Below, piece after piece: positions 35,496 to 50,100 of a stretch of DNA of 64,000 nucleotides (positions are counted from its first letter, which is position 1; the number at the start of each line of letters is the position of its first letter). Source of the DNA: Margaritifera margaritifera (Eukaryota; Mollusca; Bivalvia; Unionida; Margaritiferidae). The translations under genes were made by a program, and so were the position numbers. The stretch spans positions 248,001-312,000 of the forward strand of contig JAQPZY010001033.1 in NCBI GenBank assembly GCA_029931535.1, written 5' to 3'. Below the pieces are notes generated by a model that saw only the letters and a list, made by a program, of their open reading frames with translations, was not told where the DNA came from and did no database searches.

Positions 35496-36316
35496 GTGAG
35501 AGGGAGAGAGAGAGAGAGTATAACTCTGCGAAACAGAGGAGTAGAACAGTCATTCATAACTAAAAGCATGACTGATGAAAGTTATAAAATGTTCCTCACT
35601 AGCCTATTAACATGTCGCGGGTTTGTAACCATTTCATCAAAAGTGTTGTAAATTTAGTAAAGATTGGATGCATCAAAGCCAGGAGTTTGTACAGAGCCAA
35701 ATGAGTAAAAATGTATATCTAAATAAAAGGAAATGCTAACATGCAGAATGAAAAACTTAATAATGTGCTGATAATAGTACATCAGATATATCAACACAGT
35801 CGTAATGTATACACTGTAGTGACTATACAGTTACAGGATTGAAATATTTCAAACATGGATGTAGGAGACGATTCAGAGTCATCAAACAGCAAAGTAAAAT
35901 ATAAAACATAAACTTCATATTTCAATCGTTTTTGTTATTACATATATTACGATTTCTTCTTTCTATATGTTTTCGCCATCATCATTATCATCATCATCAT
36001 CATCATGATCATGATCATCACCATCATCATCTTGTTTTTATAGCTCTTCTTGCTTTTGTTCTTCCTTTCCTTATGCTCAGAAATAACGATATTATAATTT
36101 TTGCAGCAAGCCGTCATGTGTATTGGTAGCGTGTTGTCTATACCATTCATCGTGACATCACTGATATGTGCTAAAGGACAGGAGGACGTCATTTCTCAAT
36201 TGCTTAGCATAACTCTTTTTATGTGTGGTCTGGCAACGTTCCTACAGTCAACGTTTGGAATCAGGTGAAATAAACATTTAATTAAAATGAAATTTAATTC
36301 CCAGTAAATTAGTACG

Positions 36317-36403
<87 letters not shown>

Positions 36404-39078
36404 GATCGTCACGGTCAGGAAAATAATAGTTATGGAAGAAAAACTGATTAACAACAGTGACAAACTGGTGTGAACCAGCCCAAGCGCTTTCGGAATCTGT
36501 CGATTCTTTTACACGGGCACAAAACCACAAAAGACGATTACACAAACGAAACAAGAACAAAACACAACAACGTCATTACTATACATAACCTACATGATTT
36601 CAAAAACTGGTGACGTAATCAAGTAGGTCAGCCATGAAATATTAGCGCCATCTACAATTGTTCAATTGCATTATGTTTAAATATCCCGGATCTAGTATAT
36701 TTTTTGCCCCATGTGCTAGCCATTGTCGATTTACGATCATTTCACCAGGATGCATTTTAAAAAGTAACAACTTCCAACCCCGTTAAGCCTTGCTCGTTTC
36801 ATTTATTACTTCATTGTGTTGTTCGTCCTGCGAGTTCGAAGATGACCATGACATCACTAACTGGTTTGGTTTCTGTGAGTACGTGAGCGGCTGATCAGAT
36901 CAATTTTTGCTCTAAAATGTCTTTGGCACACTGGACAGGAGATGCCGCTTGGGTTTGCTTGATCAATGGAGAACGTGTTGTAGTTCTGAGATTTAAGCTG
37001 CTTGCGCTTTTGCACTGCCTCTACAAACTCCTCAGATCAAAGTCTGTAGCTCCAGTATGGATGAGACTGCGCCAGGTGAAGCGATCCTGTGCGAGATCTT
37101 CCCAAGACTCAAAGTCAATGTTGAAGTGTTCAAGGATGACGCGAGGGAATCGTTGAAGCGTTTCTTCTGACCACCCGATGATTGGTTCCAAGCCTTCAGC
37201 TCGGCGTAGAAGATCTTCTTTGGTAGTCGCTCTTCTAACATCCTGGTGACGTGGCCTGCCCATCTCATCTGTGATTTCATCAGCAGAGTGTGAATGCTTG
37301 AAATGCCTGATCGATGTGATGTACAAGGCGATTCAGCAGAATTCTGGCGAGGATTTTGGCGGCTATTGACAGCAAGGACATGCCCAGATGGTTGTCGCAG
37401 GATTGTCTGTTGCCTTTCCGCTTCCACAAGTGGATGATGGATGCATCCTCGTACTTCTGGGGTATAGTTCCTTGAGTCCACATTGACTGGAAGAGTTCAG
37501 TCAGTTTCTATGACATGCACGAGCCTCCAGCTTTGTAGACTTCTGCAGGTATAGCATCTGCTCCATGTGCTTTGCCATTTGACAGCAGATCAATTGCTTT
37601 CTCAATTTCATTGAGCGTTGGAGAATCAGCAAGTGATATGTTGATTTCCACTCGAGTCAGTCGTTCAATTGCATCCTCACTGATAGATGACTGTTGATTT
37701 AGGATGTTGTTCAAGTGTTCTGTCCTTCTTTAAAGTATCTTTTCTTTGTCAGTGATCAGTGTGGTGCTGTCAGCACTCAGTATTTGAGATTTGGAGATGT
37801 TCTTGATGACTGTGGCCCGTAGATTGTCTTCAAAACATCATATAAGTAGTTCGTGTCTTTCCTGTCTGCGTAGGTCTGAATCTCATTTGCCTTATATCTC
37901 AGCCATTACTCTTGCAACTCTCTGAGTTTGCACTGGACAGTCCTCTTGATGTTGTTGAAGGCTGCCTTCTTAGATGATGAAGTGCTCTCTTCTAACATGT
38001 CTTCTGTAGCGGATGTTTCTCATTCAGAAGTCTCTGAATGGCAGCATCGTTCTCGTCAAAGCAATCTTGATGTTTATGTGTGGTGGGAATGAGGGTTATG
38101 GATGATGTTGAATCCACAGAGTCTCTGAAGGATGCTCAGTGTTTCTCGACATTCTCGGAGTTTGTATCGATTGTATCTAGTTGGCTGCACAGTTCTTCGA
38201 CAACTGCCTGTTTTACATTCTCCTGTTTCAATTTGGAGACATTAGGCTTTCTGGCACTTTTTTGCCTTGTGTTCGTCTGCTAGGCTGAATCTGGATATTG
38301 AGCTTGGAGACTGAGCCTGTGGTCAGTCCAGCATTCTGCACTTCTCATGGCCTTCGTCACTCGGACATCCTGCCTGTCTCTTCTCCTGACGATGATGTAT
38401 TCGATGAGATTCCAGTCTTTGGAGTGTGGTTGCATCCAAGACGTCCTGTTGCGGTTTGGTAAGCGGAATACTGTCTTGGTGATTAGGAGGTCATGTTCAG
38501 CGCGTTTCCTCAGTAAGATGAGTCTGTTGTTGTTGCATTTTCCAAAGCTATTTTTGCAAATGACACCTGGCCATATCTGATGGTCTGTGCCAACTCGAGC
38601 ACTGAAGTTACCAACGATGATGAGCTTGTTTGCCTTCGGTACTTCTGTGATGAGAGACTCCAGGTCTTCATACAATATGTCCTTGATCTCATTGTATCGT
38701 TTATGTAAATATCTGCAGCAAACGTCATGTAGATTCTGTATAATAATTACGTTTTCTTTCATCTTCGGCTTGATACACTGATGCCTATGATCTAGTACAT
38801 GTATTACGCTTTCTTTCTCACTGGTCTGTTGAATAGATTCACACTCGCTGTAGAGCACGTGACAGTTGCTTCTGTTGGTTAACTTTAGCTAAAGGAACAT
38901 GGCAAGTTTAAATAATGAACCCAATCACAATTGTTGTTCTATACTACATTGACGTTTGGGTAATGTCTAAACAAAATTGCTGGTCAGGGTTGCCAACTAC
39001 AAGAAAGCTGACAGACAACAAAACACTGTCAAAATAAGAAAATCATTCGATTATCTTATATTTGCTGATCTCAAATAG

Positions 39079-39145
<67 letters not shown>

Positions 39146-40547
39146 GTGTGTGTGTGTGAATTTATGTGGCCGCAAATCGGATGTGAGCAAATAATTGAAT
39201 TGTGTTTAATGTATATAACACGTAAGTAGCTGCCACCAGCAAGGACCCAGATCTGTCGTGGCATAATGCGCTAGCAGATCAGGGTCTCCACTGTTCATTT
39301 ATAATCCTATAAAAGAAACAACGTACTGTCGTGCCAACTCAACGATTTCGACATATTCTTGGATAAACAAGAGGTATTGGCAGTGGAAACAATGTAACAC
39401 AAGGAGTGTACAAGTGAGTAAACTAGACCAATCTATATTTTGGTGATTTTAAAATTCGGTATATACGGGAACAACAAAATCACAATTAAATCGATAACTG
39501 GCCAGCTGGAGTTAGGTATTTCTAAAATCATTAAAATTACTGGACCAGTCAAACTATGAAGACAATTAGCATAGAGCTACTATGTATTGAATTCAATAGT
39601 TTTCAGAGAGGTGATAGAAGTAGCAATGAGCTTAACATGAAAGCTACAATTTCCGTGTCAAGAAATAATGTGTATTTCTTTACAGGTTTAGATGATAAAA
39701 GTTAGTTGTGTTATATGTTGAAATGAAAAGAGTAAAAATGTTGATTCGATGACTTTAAAATCAAAACTGATACCCCGCGATGTTTTAGAGAATATGCTTA
39801 TTTGCAGATTACATTTAATGATGATAACATCGAGAGAGCATCAGTCGTGATAGTAAGATTGTTAAAGCTAGGCGGTATGAGGAAGATGAATAAGTTACGC
39901 ATTTGATGCGAATCAAGACACAAGTTTATATTCCGCCAAATTTACGGTACACTTGAATATCTCGAATACATTACAAGGTCAGTCTGCAACGTCTAAAAAT
40001 ATGAAAAGAAAATTATGGAGAAAATAAAGTCGGATTTAAACAGCACACGACGACTCAGTATATGAAGTAGCTGTTTTAGATTCAACTATTGGAGTAAATA
40101 AAGTTAACAAATCTGAAATTATTCCTACTTTTGAAAGGATTGAAGAAATGTTGCAAATTGGAAATAAAAGCCCTCGTTGCAACATGTTGTACTGGTGGGC
40201 TTCGTAATAAAGCCAAAAGACATTTTGTCAAGCATAAAGTATTATCTGGATTTCTTTATTCCCATTTATTGAAGAAATATTCCTTGACATACTGAAAGTC
40301 CAGTTCCTTAAATAAATATCAGTCAGTATTGGTAACAAATGAAAGAAGGCACAAAAAAAGAGGCGAAATAATTTCGAATTTAAATAATGTTAACTGAATT
40401 ATATACCTGCATATTACACAAGCAACCGGAAACAAATCCGTATTCAAGTGTCTATGTTTTAGTCACATAGATGATCAACGGTAGGTTGACATTCTTGATA
40501 TGCAAGGATATGAAATAGACAATGATGAATATAAATGGGTAGTGTCA

Positions 40548-40599
<52 letters not shown>

Positions 40600-43500
40600 C
40601 ATATATTAGATATATATTTGCAAAGTTGATATCGTCGAAGGAGGAGAGGCATTCGTTTTCGTTTTAATCCTTTACCTCCTTTATTGTACGTGTTGTAATC
40701 TCCAACTACATATTTATGAAATAAGATATATTTAAACCAACATATAAACTTTGGCTGAAAAATAAAAAAAAAAGTATAAAGGGAAATAACATACACAATG
40801 CTTTCAGAGAAATCCGTAGAGATCTAAAAGGTACACGTTGATGACGGAAAATAATTTACAACAGCAAAGATAAGAATTTTTTCGAAAAGAAAAAAACATT
40901 TCAGCTTACTTCGGCAAAATAACAAGAACTCGCATCATAAATCAGTACATATGACTCCAGGTAAAGCGAGCAAAGAGGAAAATAAATCAAACATATGGAT
41001 CAGTCTATTTAGTTGCTTGATAACCGATACATTTGTAACGGCTAAACTTAAAATAGGTGAAACATTAAGAATTGAGAAATGCAAAACAAGATATTTGAAC
41101 AGTGCTCCTGAATTTTGAATTGAATGCAAGTTAGCATGGCTATAATTTCAGGTGGTATGGGAATAATATCAGCTAGGTTAAGTGTTGTAGGAATAGCGAC
41201 CGTTTTAGTTGTTTATCAGGCTTTTACTGGGTCTAGTGCAAGAGTAATATGATTTTTTGCCAAACATATAAGGAGAAGTTAATCTTCAACGAAATTTTAA
41301 AACATGATGAAAAAATAACATAGACTATTAGTAAGCTAAACAGAATTGGCGACATGATAAGCATAGCAAGGAGTAACAATGAAATCAAACATGATCGTCA
41401 ACTAGTACAATAGATACATGAAAAGTGTAATCAGGAAACAAATGAACAACACATAAAGCCAACACGTTGAAGACTCACAGAAGACTTGTTTGGATGAACT
41501 GAACAAAAACAAAAAATGGAATTTTTTAAAAATTTGTTGCAAACAGAACGTCTATCGTGTCATAGTTACAGCACAATCATAACTGCAGCAAAGGATACAA
41601 ATTAGAAAGAAAAGAGAAATAATTATATAATGTTTTTACAAATTATTTTCGCTAAAATGTATATACGAAACATGCTCTCTCTCCTGGTTAGGTCATTTAA
41701 TAAGTCTGATTGTTAAATCTAACTGAACTTTCACAAAGCCTAATTGTCGATATTTTACTGATGATCTTCCTTATATGTGGTAAAACGCCAATTGAAAATT
41801 CATATAGATTTTGCTTCTTGCTGCCGTAAAATCAATACCCATTTAAAGTTCCCTGTCGTTTTTCTCATTTCTTTTATAATTGGAACACGTACTAAAAGGT
41901 TTATAGTTGTTCTCCATTGTCTAATTGATTGGTTCATTGAGTATAGACGTGTTCCTTTCGATTTATTTAAAGAGAAACATTTCAAGATATATTGCACTAT
42001 TTTGTATTTTATTTAACTAGAAATATTTCAATTTAAATTAAACTCTGTTACTTGTATATTTAACTATTTTATCTTTTACTAATATCATAAATTGTTGCAC
42101 AATGCCCGTCCCGGTGGCTTTAGATTTCTGACCCACGTGGTTATTTATATTGGAACAGCAACACTTAGCATCCACGTGCGGGAGGGGGAGAATGACATTT
42201 TCTTACGGCAGATCTTTATCTACGATCTTCCATCGGACTTTGTGCTCCGTAAATTTAGCATATTTTTTTATTTTTTTGGGTATCAAGCGGAGTTTTTTGT
42301 AATCAATCCCACATGAAACAATCTCCCTGGAAACTTTCTGACATCCTAGGCTGCTTCTTTTACATTGATATAGTATCTTTTAATTATTATTTATTTAAGA
42401 TTGTATAACGGCTCTTATACATAAACACCACAACAAATCAGCTCCTATCTATGACATTTCAGACTTCCTAGGTTGTTTCATGAGTTCTTATATATAAACT
42501 TTGATTTTATATTTTCTGTCAAACGTTTAGCTTTTTCCTAATCACGGAACTAGCATTTTTTATTTTGCTTGCGGGGTGTGTTTGAGCTGCACTAATAAAG
42601 TGACCTTCTATGTACATCGTCGCTGTTCTCAGTTATTAAAAATGCTAATTTCCTTAGAACCTATTCTTGTCACCGTTAGTTTGCAATGGTATGTGGTTCA
42701 TTTAAATATATAACTCTCGTCATTTTGTTAAACAAAGGAGATACAATTAAATACTCTACTCTACTTTAGTTTTCCTTTTTTCTTTTTAAATTGGAATAAT
42801 TGTTGTTTAGATTCATGGAAAAATGTAAAATAAATAGCTTAAAGTCGGCTCCGCTATCCTAATATACTTACAACTAGAGCTCATGTACATATTCTCTTAA
42901 ATCAATCAGATTTGCAGATTTTTCAAATCACAGTTCTAGCATTTGTGTTAGTAAAATTTCAGATCTGTTGCCAGAAAATCTTTTCTTGGTTTTGTGCAGT
43001 AATTTTTGAAATAGTAGAGTAAACATTAACACGTAATGCAAAAGCATATTTTGTGTCTGCAAACAACATTATAATTTAAAACACTTATACAGTCTTGCTA
43101 ATAGTTCACACCGTGCTCTGTAGTAACATATTGATTTTTAATAAATAATGCCTTGCTGTAGCCTGAGGCAATTAATCTGTTATTCACAAGCGGCGTGAAT
43201 GACATTTCTCGGCATCTAGTCTGGTGAGGAGATAAAGAAAGTACATACCATTTATTTTTGTGGAATTTGTTTGTTTTTTTATCGGAAGATTATGTTGCTG
43301 GCAACAAGGCTTGTACAAAAGGAAGGGCTGACTACACTGTATTACTTGTACTTTAGTCTGTCAGTAATCGTTAATGATTTTCAAAACCTTTCCTAGGTAT
43401 GCCTGGTCTAGTGATTTTTGTTGTTGTTCTCTTATCCCTGTACAGGATTTGAAAACGCAAAAAATAAATTATTGGTCTAGTTTACGCGCATCTACGCTTC

Positions 43501-44067
43501 TAACACATCCCATATAAATATTTATCTGAAATAGAAATAGAAATCCGTGAAGGTTAAATCTAACTTTCTGTGGGTATACAGACGATCCATTAATTCATAA
43601 ACATTTCAAGAGCAGTACTTATCCATTTTAACCAACTTAAATCTCCAAAATTATTTACGTAGAATGATAAAACACAAAATTTGCTTCCAAAGGCAGGTAA
43701 AACAAAAAAACTACAATGTCGGCTACCAAATGTTTAAAATGAAGATAAAAATGTAGATTATGATTAAGATTCCGCCGTCTTTCAACACTTTGTTTTAGAT
43801 CAATTTTTATCTAAAATTTAATAATGTTTTGTATAATACATATATTTTTCTGTTTTATAGATTAGGTATCATACAAGGTGGATCCCATGTATTCATAGCC
43901 CCAATAGTTGCCATGGTAGCCACGGACCGCTGGAAATGCAGAACAGATGGTTAACCCTAATCTTAATCAAATTTCATTTTCTTAATTCCCATTGTAACTG
44001 CTTTGCTTATGTATGTATGTATGTATGTATGTATGTATGTATGTATGTATGTATGTATGTATGTATG

Positions 44068-44123
<56 letters not shown>

Positions 44124-47100
44124 GTATTAATGAATACAGACAGGTGTGTCTTACTCATATCATGTGTATAATTCAGTTTGTGTTTCTGTTGATGATAATT
44201 GCATCCATATAAATTAAAGTTTAATTGTGTGAGGAACATGAAATAAAATGTAGACGAAAAAAGCTGAAAATAAGAATTCTACTGTTTGAAATCGTGTATG
44301 TTCAAAATCAACAACCAGAGAATCACGCCGGAATCTGAGACATGATTTCAGTGTAGCAATAACCACGTAATAATTATCACATGACTAGTGATAGTATTGG
44401 TCAGAGGGTAATTCGAATGTGAGATATTTTCAAAGTTTGACCGACATGTCGGCAATGTCAGAGGTCAATCAATGACCCCTTTTGGTTTGGGCTTTCTTCT
44501 TCCATTTGGAGTCGTTGGTTGGATTTTTAGTGCGCTTCATATCATATCCAAATTCAGTTACATCTACGTTTCTTAAGTTTTAGTGTTATAAATTAAATGG
44601 TCCCTATTTCTTCCTTCATCTAGCACAAGAAAACTATATGCATTAGTCACACATTACTGAACATCGAGAAGCTTTAAATACACTATATAAAAATGTTTTT
44701 TAAAATCAAATTGTTTACATTAGGAACGTTTCATTAACATTTTCTCATATCTCACATTCGAATTACCCTCTGGGGTCAGAGATGCACCACATTATTTTGG
44801 TTTGGTGGGGTTAAGCCCACTTTAAGTCAATGTGTCTTAAAAGGCACTTTTGAGGCTCGCATCTGAGCACTAACAGTCTAGTATTGTAGCTCCTTGTGAT
44901 TGTCACGGTTATAACTTTAGGTCCCGTAGTTATGAAACTGTCTGAGCCCAGATATGCATATAGGATTAAGAGTCTTTCAGAGCTTGCATCTTAAAGATGT
45001 TTTCCTACAGCAAATATGTATTTTTATGTAATATTTTAATAGCTAGCATATGTATTTTTCTGCAATATTTGAATAGCTAGCATATGTATTTTTATGTAAT
45101 ATTTGAATAGCTAGCATATGTATTTTTTTGTAATATTTTAATAGCTAGCATATGTATTTTTATGTAATATTTGAATAGCTAGCATATGTATTTTTATGTA
45201 ATATTTTAATAGCTAGCATATGTATTTTTATGTAATATTTGAATAGCTAGCATATGTATTTTTATGTAATTGGATACTACCGTCTCTACTCGCGTATAAG
45301 GCGGGTCCAAATGCAAACAACATAGACCCTGATCTGCCGTCGCATAATGTGCCGGCAGATCAGGGTCTATGTTGTTTGTTCTACTGATTAGTCCTTACAA
45401 AACTGCATAGACCCTGATCTGCCTGCGCATTATGCGTCGGCAGAACCGGGTCTATGCAGTTTGCAGTTGGTATTAAATTATACGCGAATATAGACGGTAT
45501 ACTAAAAGTCCTTTGACAACTTGAAATTTAGCAAATAAGCAGAGTATACAATATTATACTTTTTTTTTAAGTAACGTAATTCTACCTTCATTTGTAATAT
45601 ATTTATCTACAATGACAATTCTTGAATCGTGAGTCTCAGATCAAATCCTGTGATAAAGAAGTTTTGTTACTAAAGGGCCATATCGAAATACAAGCGATAT
45701 AATATTTTACATATCTATTTTATATTAATTTCAGATCCACATTTTTGGAAAGAAATTATAAGGGAGGTATGTTGTATAATATTAATCTCATATAGAAGCT
45801 GTATCTTCTTTGTCATCTTTATCCTTGGCGAAAAATGTATTTATAATAGATACCAAATTATTGAAAACTTACAACAACAAAAAAATCTATGAAAAACAAA
45901 AACCATCGATATTGTTTGTTTCTTTATGAGCAATTCATCCGTATACAAAGTAGGTAAACCCAAAACTCCGGTGCATTCATTTGTCTTCGCCTCTGATTCG
46001 GCAGCTGATATGAATAAACTGTTAGTGTATAAAAGTTTCTTATCACAGAAAACTAGAGTGCACATTAATAAAATATCAATTTGTTAATCTGTGCATACAC
46101 AAAACTTACTGATTTCTGATAACATGAACCATTGTAGAGAAACATTTATGGAACCTGGAACTTACGTGGAAATTTCTCTAAACAAAACGTGCATGGTCTA
46201 GTAGCGTGTAGGGAGCAAAAAGGCAACCCCCTCTTGTTTACTCTGCTTTTAACGGTACAAATCCTTCTCCATGCCAACACTATGATCTTTTTTATATATA
46301 TATCGACATACACGTTTTGATCTTACCCGGATACATTAACAATTTCTTGTGGTGTACGGGCAGTGCAAGACATTATACGCTTTCGAATCTAACACGTACA
46401 GGCGGGAAGAATCACATAGTCTTTATCTAATCCACAGAAGCGTGGGGACAATAATCCCATTTTTAATTTGTCCTTGATGATAGTCTGAGCTTTATTCGCC
46501 CAGGCTGCAATATACACAATGTATGAGATGACAAAATAAATATCTCAGCATTTATCAGTAAATTAGCCATGTACAATAAAATAATTTTTAATAATGTGGG
46601 CATAACTCAGAATCGCAATTTTGCAAAGAACATTTCAAATTAATAGGAAAACAAATGGCAACAGCATAATTATTTACTTGAAGATCTCCGGGAACGTCAT
46701 GATAGCGTCAGTCACCCAGCTTGTAATAGGAGGGACAGGCATTATGGGGTTCTTCATGAAGTTCATCGGTCCCTTGACAATCGCACCGACCATCTCTTTG
46801 ATAGGGCTTTCCCTAACTGGGGTCGCCAGCAGCTTTAACCAGGTCCACTGGGGCATCTCTTTCATGTAAGCCGGTCTATATTACATTATATTTTATATTG
46901 TGTTATAATTAATTAAATATACAAGTGAATACCCTGAAAAAAAAAACATGCCTTGGCAAAGCGGGCTTCATACAAGTCTTTTTACGGGATCTATACTGTT
47001 GTATTAGGAGCTGTATAGACCTTAGTAGAAAATCTTGTATAATTGCTTGTATAAAGACTGTTTTGACTTAGTATGGTTTGGTATGTTTCCAATGTATTAC

Positions 47101-50100
47101 ACAAGTCATAAAGTCCTTGAATGGTAAGTATTTACCGTATATACTCGCGTATAAACCGATACCAACTGCAACCTGCATAGACCCTGATCTGCCGTCGCAT
47201 AATGCGCCGGCAGATCTGGGTCTATGCAGTTTGTAAGGACTAATCGGTAGAACAAACAATATAGACTCTGATCTGCTGGCGCATTATGCGATGGCAGATC
47301 AGGGTCTATGTTGTTTGCATTGGACCCACCTATACACGAGTATAAACGGTACATTAAATAATGACATTGACGTAGCAACATTATCCTTAGCTGATTAATG
47401 AAAGTGTTATTAAATGGTTGTTTGTATGTTGTTCTTGTTGTAGGTCCTCTGTCAGATGTCTTGGCCCAAGTCTGGTTGGATATGGGATTGGCGTTGCCTC
47501 AGGCAAATACAACCAAACTTGGGGCAAGACACTGATCTTGGACATATGTAACAAGACCAACAGGAAAACACACAGTTAATACTGTTATATGTCTTGTTAT
47601 ATTCCTCTCTGTTTTGGTTTTATCTGTCTTATTCTGTTCAATTCAATATCAATTATAGTCTGTTCTATTCGAATTGTTTTCAGTTTAATCTGGTCTAGTC
47701 TACCCTCGCCTGCTCTACTCCAGCCCTGTCTGTCACGTTATTGTCTAGCCTGATTTCATACATACTGGTCCTGTCCAATAAAGTTATGTGTACATAATTG
47801 CTTGATGATTTTAGTAATTGATTTAGAAACCAAAATATGTTTTTACATGCCGTATGATCTAAATTAAGACATTGCAATGCAGATGGATCTAAGAAATTCA
47901 AATGATGACGGTGCTCAGTTAACTAAACCAGATATATTAGTGTTGAATATTATGTGAGATGATCTTTTAATCATTTTTAATGACTAGAAGAAAAATAACT
48001 ACTGATTTGATCTTATTCTATTTTGCTAATGTTATATTTTTCTTGGTTTTTGACTAAAGTAGATGACCTCTGAAACCCACTGACTGTATTATATTTTTCC
48101 ATGTGCTATATTGCCCTCCCATGCAAATCTACTTTGGATGTTATTAAATAGGGGATCATAAAAGCGATAGATCGTATATTTCAGATAGCAATTGAAGTTA
48201 TAGTAAGCATAAATCTAATTTCTGTACCTGTGTTAGACATGTCCAAACCTATTGTGGTGTAAATACCAATTGACGGATATTACATTAAGATGAATTCGCA
48301 GTTCTAAGTATATACTAACAATAGCCACTAAATTATCAAGCAAGTAAGTATTGTGTGAGCCATGCACCTATACAAAATACATTACGTAAATTCACTTTCC
48401 CGGTAAATTAAATGTGCTTCTAATTGCACTTGTAGAACTTGTAGTTGCGTGTTAAACTGATATATAAAGGAAGTCAGGTTGTACCTAAGAGATCAAAGGA
48501 TGTTATATCAATTGCGTGTGATCTAAAATTAATTTTGTTCTTGTTGCTGGTTTTTAACGAAGCTTTCAGCACTTCATTTGGCTTTATCGTGCCGAGGAAA
48601 TGGAAGTCAAGTGCCTTTCTCAAGCACAGACCGAAGCAAACAACTTGGGCTGACCTTAACGGGTATCGAACCCGCAACCCTTGTCACAGTTTCAACGGGT
48701 GACGGGGTTAAAATACCAGCAAAGCCCGGGTGTGTGGGTGGGCGAAAAAGATATTCCAAATGGACGCCTAGATATGATATCTTTGTAAAACAAATACTAC
48801 TTAAATATATACATATCGTCCTGGTGCCATGATTCAAATACATTGTATATGTTCTGTAAAAAATGTCCTTTTTTCAAGGGCATAAATTGGTCAAAAAAGT
48901 GATATATATTAGTAAAATATGGACTTTCATTTTACGATAACTAAGTTATTTTATTTAAAAAACAATCAATTGGATCTAAAGAGTTTTATTTGTACACTGG
49001 CTATGGGTTTGATTGTGTTTTGCCCATACAATAAGGGTGCATGGGGGTTAATCAAAGTTCATTTCCAAGATGTCACATTAGCATGATTTTCAAAACGACT
49101 ACATCACTGAGATCAGTCAGAAACTTTTATCATGAGGTATTAGAAATATTAGATTTACAAACCTTCATTTTTTTAACGCAGAAATTACAACCAAACTCAA
49201 ATCTTTGAACTGCATCAAAACGTCAAAAATGTTATTTTTTTAAAAATCATCTTTTCCGATTTCCTTTCCCCACTGAAAGCCTTGCAAAATCTTACATTTA
49301 AAAACCCGTTAATATCCCAGATCTTACAGAAACATGATTTGCTAATACAATATTGAAAAAATTATTCTGCACTGTTGGCAGCCTAGTATTATTAGTGTTA
49401 AGTGTAATGAAAGGCTATATAAAGCAGTCACTGTTATTGGAATGAAGATTTCTTATACTGACTTCAAATATTATTGACATCGGCATGTTCTGTATATTTG
49501 GCACAATATGTGGAATTACAATCCCACAAATAAACTTCGGAAGATACAACTTAATATTGGAAAGTGGCATCCATCACATAGAACAAATCACAGAGATATT
49601 GATATTGTGCCGATTGCTTATAGAATAATGGACACCATATAGGGAGTGTTGCGCTGACGTGCTGTTAAACCCTACATACATACATACATACATACATACA
49701 TACATACATACATACATACATACATACATACATACATACATACATACATACATACATACATACATACATGCAATGGGGTACATGTAGAATTGATTAGAAA
49801 GTGAGGCAACTCGTACAATTACTATCCTGTCCCCAAGCGGCTGTTGATCAAATATATGACCTCTTGACTGTATCCATATCTTTCCCCAAAATAAATCCTA
49901 GCTGGAGCGCTGAGGTAATAAAGTTGTTATACCTACATTACAGTATTGTAAATTTTGATGAACTACAGTAATAAAGCGGATACAGTACCGTAGATCAAGG
50001 GCGCCGCGATAGATCAGTTGAATCGCGGGTTCTATACCCGCCCAGGCCAGCCAGGGTTAGGTGCCCCGGTGTGTCATTTGGACAGGTACTTAGCTCCCAT

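Larger units (their letters stand above)
36780..38860 (-). mobile_element. Non-LTR (LINE) retrotransposon, internally deleted, in SLC23 intron
   Basis: Minus-strand order: apurinic-type endonuclease, reverse transcriptase fingers, C-terminal region, a C2H2-like finger, 3' region. The endonuclease frame (38858-38280) contains [14 protein letters not shown] (for the usual GDFNARVG), [13 protein letters not shown] and CWTDHRLS with the catalytic-type DH pair. RT fingers: [19 protein letters not shown] at 37714-37508 and [20 protein letters not shown] at 37483-37280. The palm with the YADD/FADD site is absent. Clade is not certain; I would look among CR1/Jockey-related families. Confidence 0.85.
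38870..43860 (+). other. Remainder of the long SLC23 intron 2
   Basis: Contains microsatellites, a single hairpin at about 39238-39292, and a possible relic at 41136-41640. Otherwise AT-rich and without recognised genes. The region 39660-40500 has no coherent frame. Ends at a good acceptor (tctgttttatag). Confidence 0.7.

Noticed and set aside
46674..46865. Minus-strand frame over SLC23 exon 5
   Set aside because: Shadow of a strongly conserved plus-strand exon.
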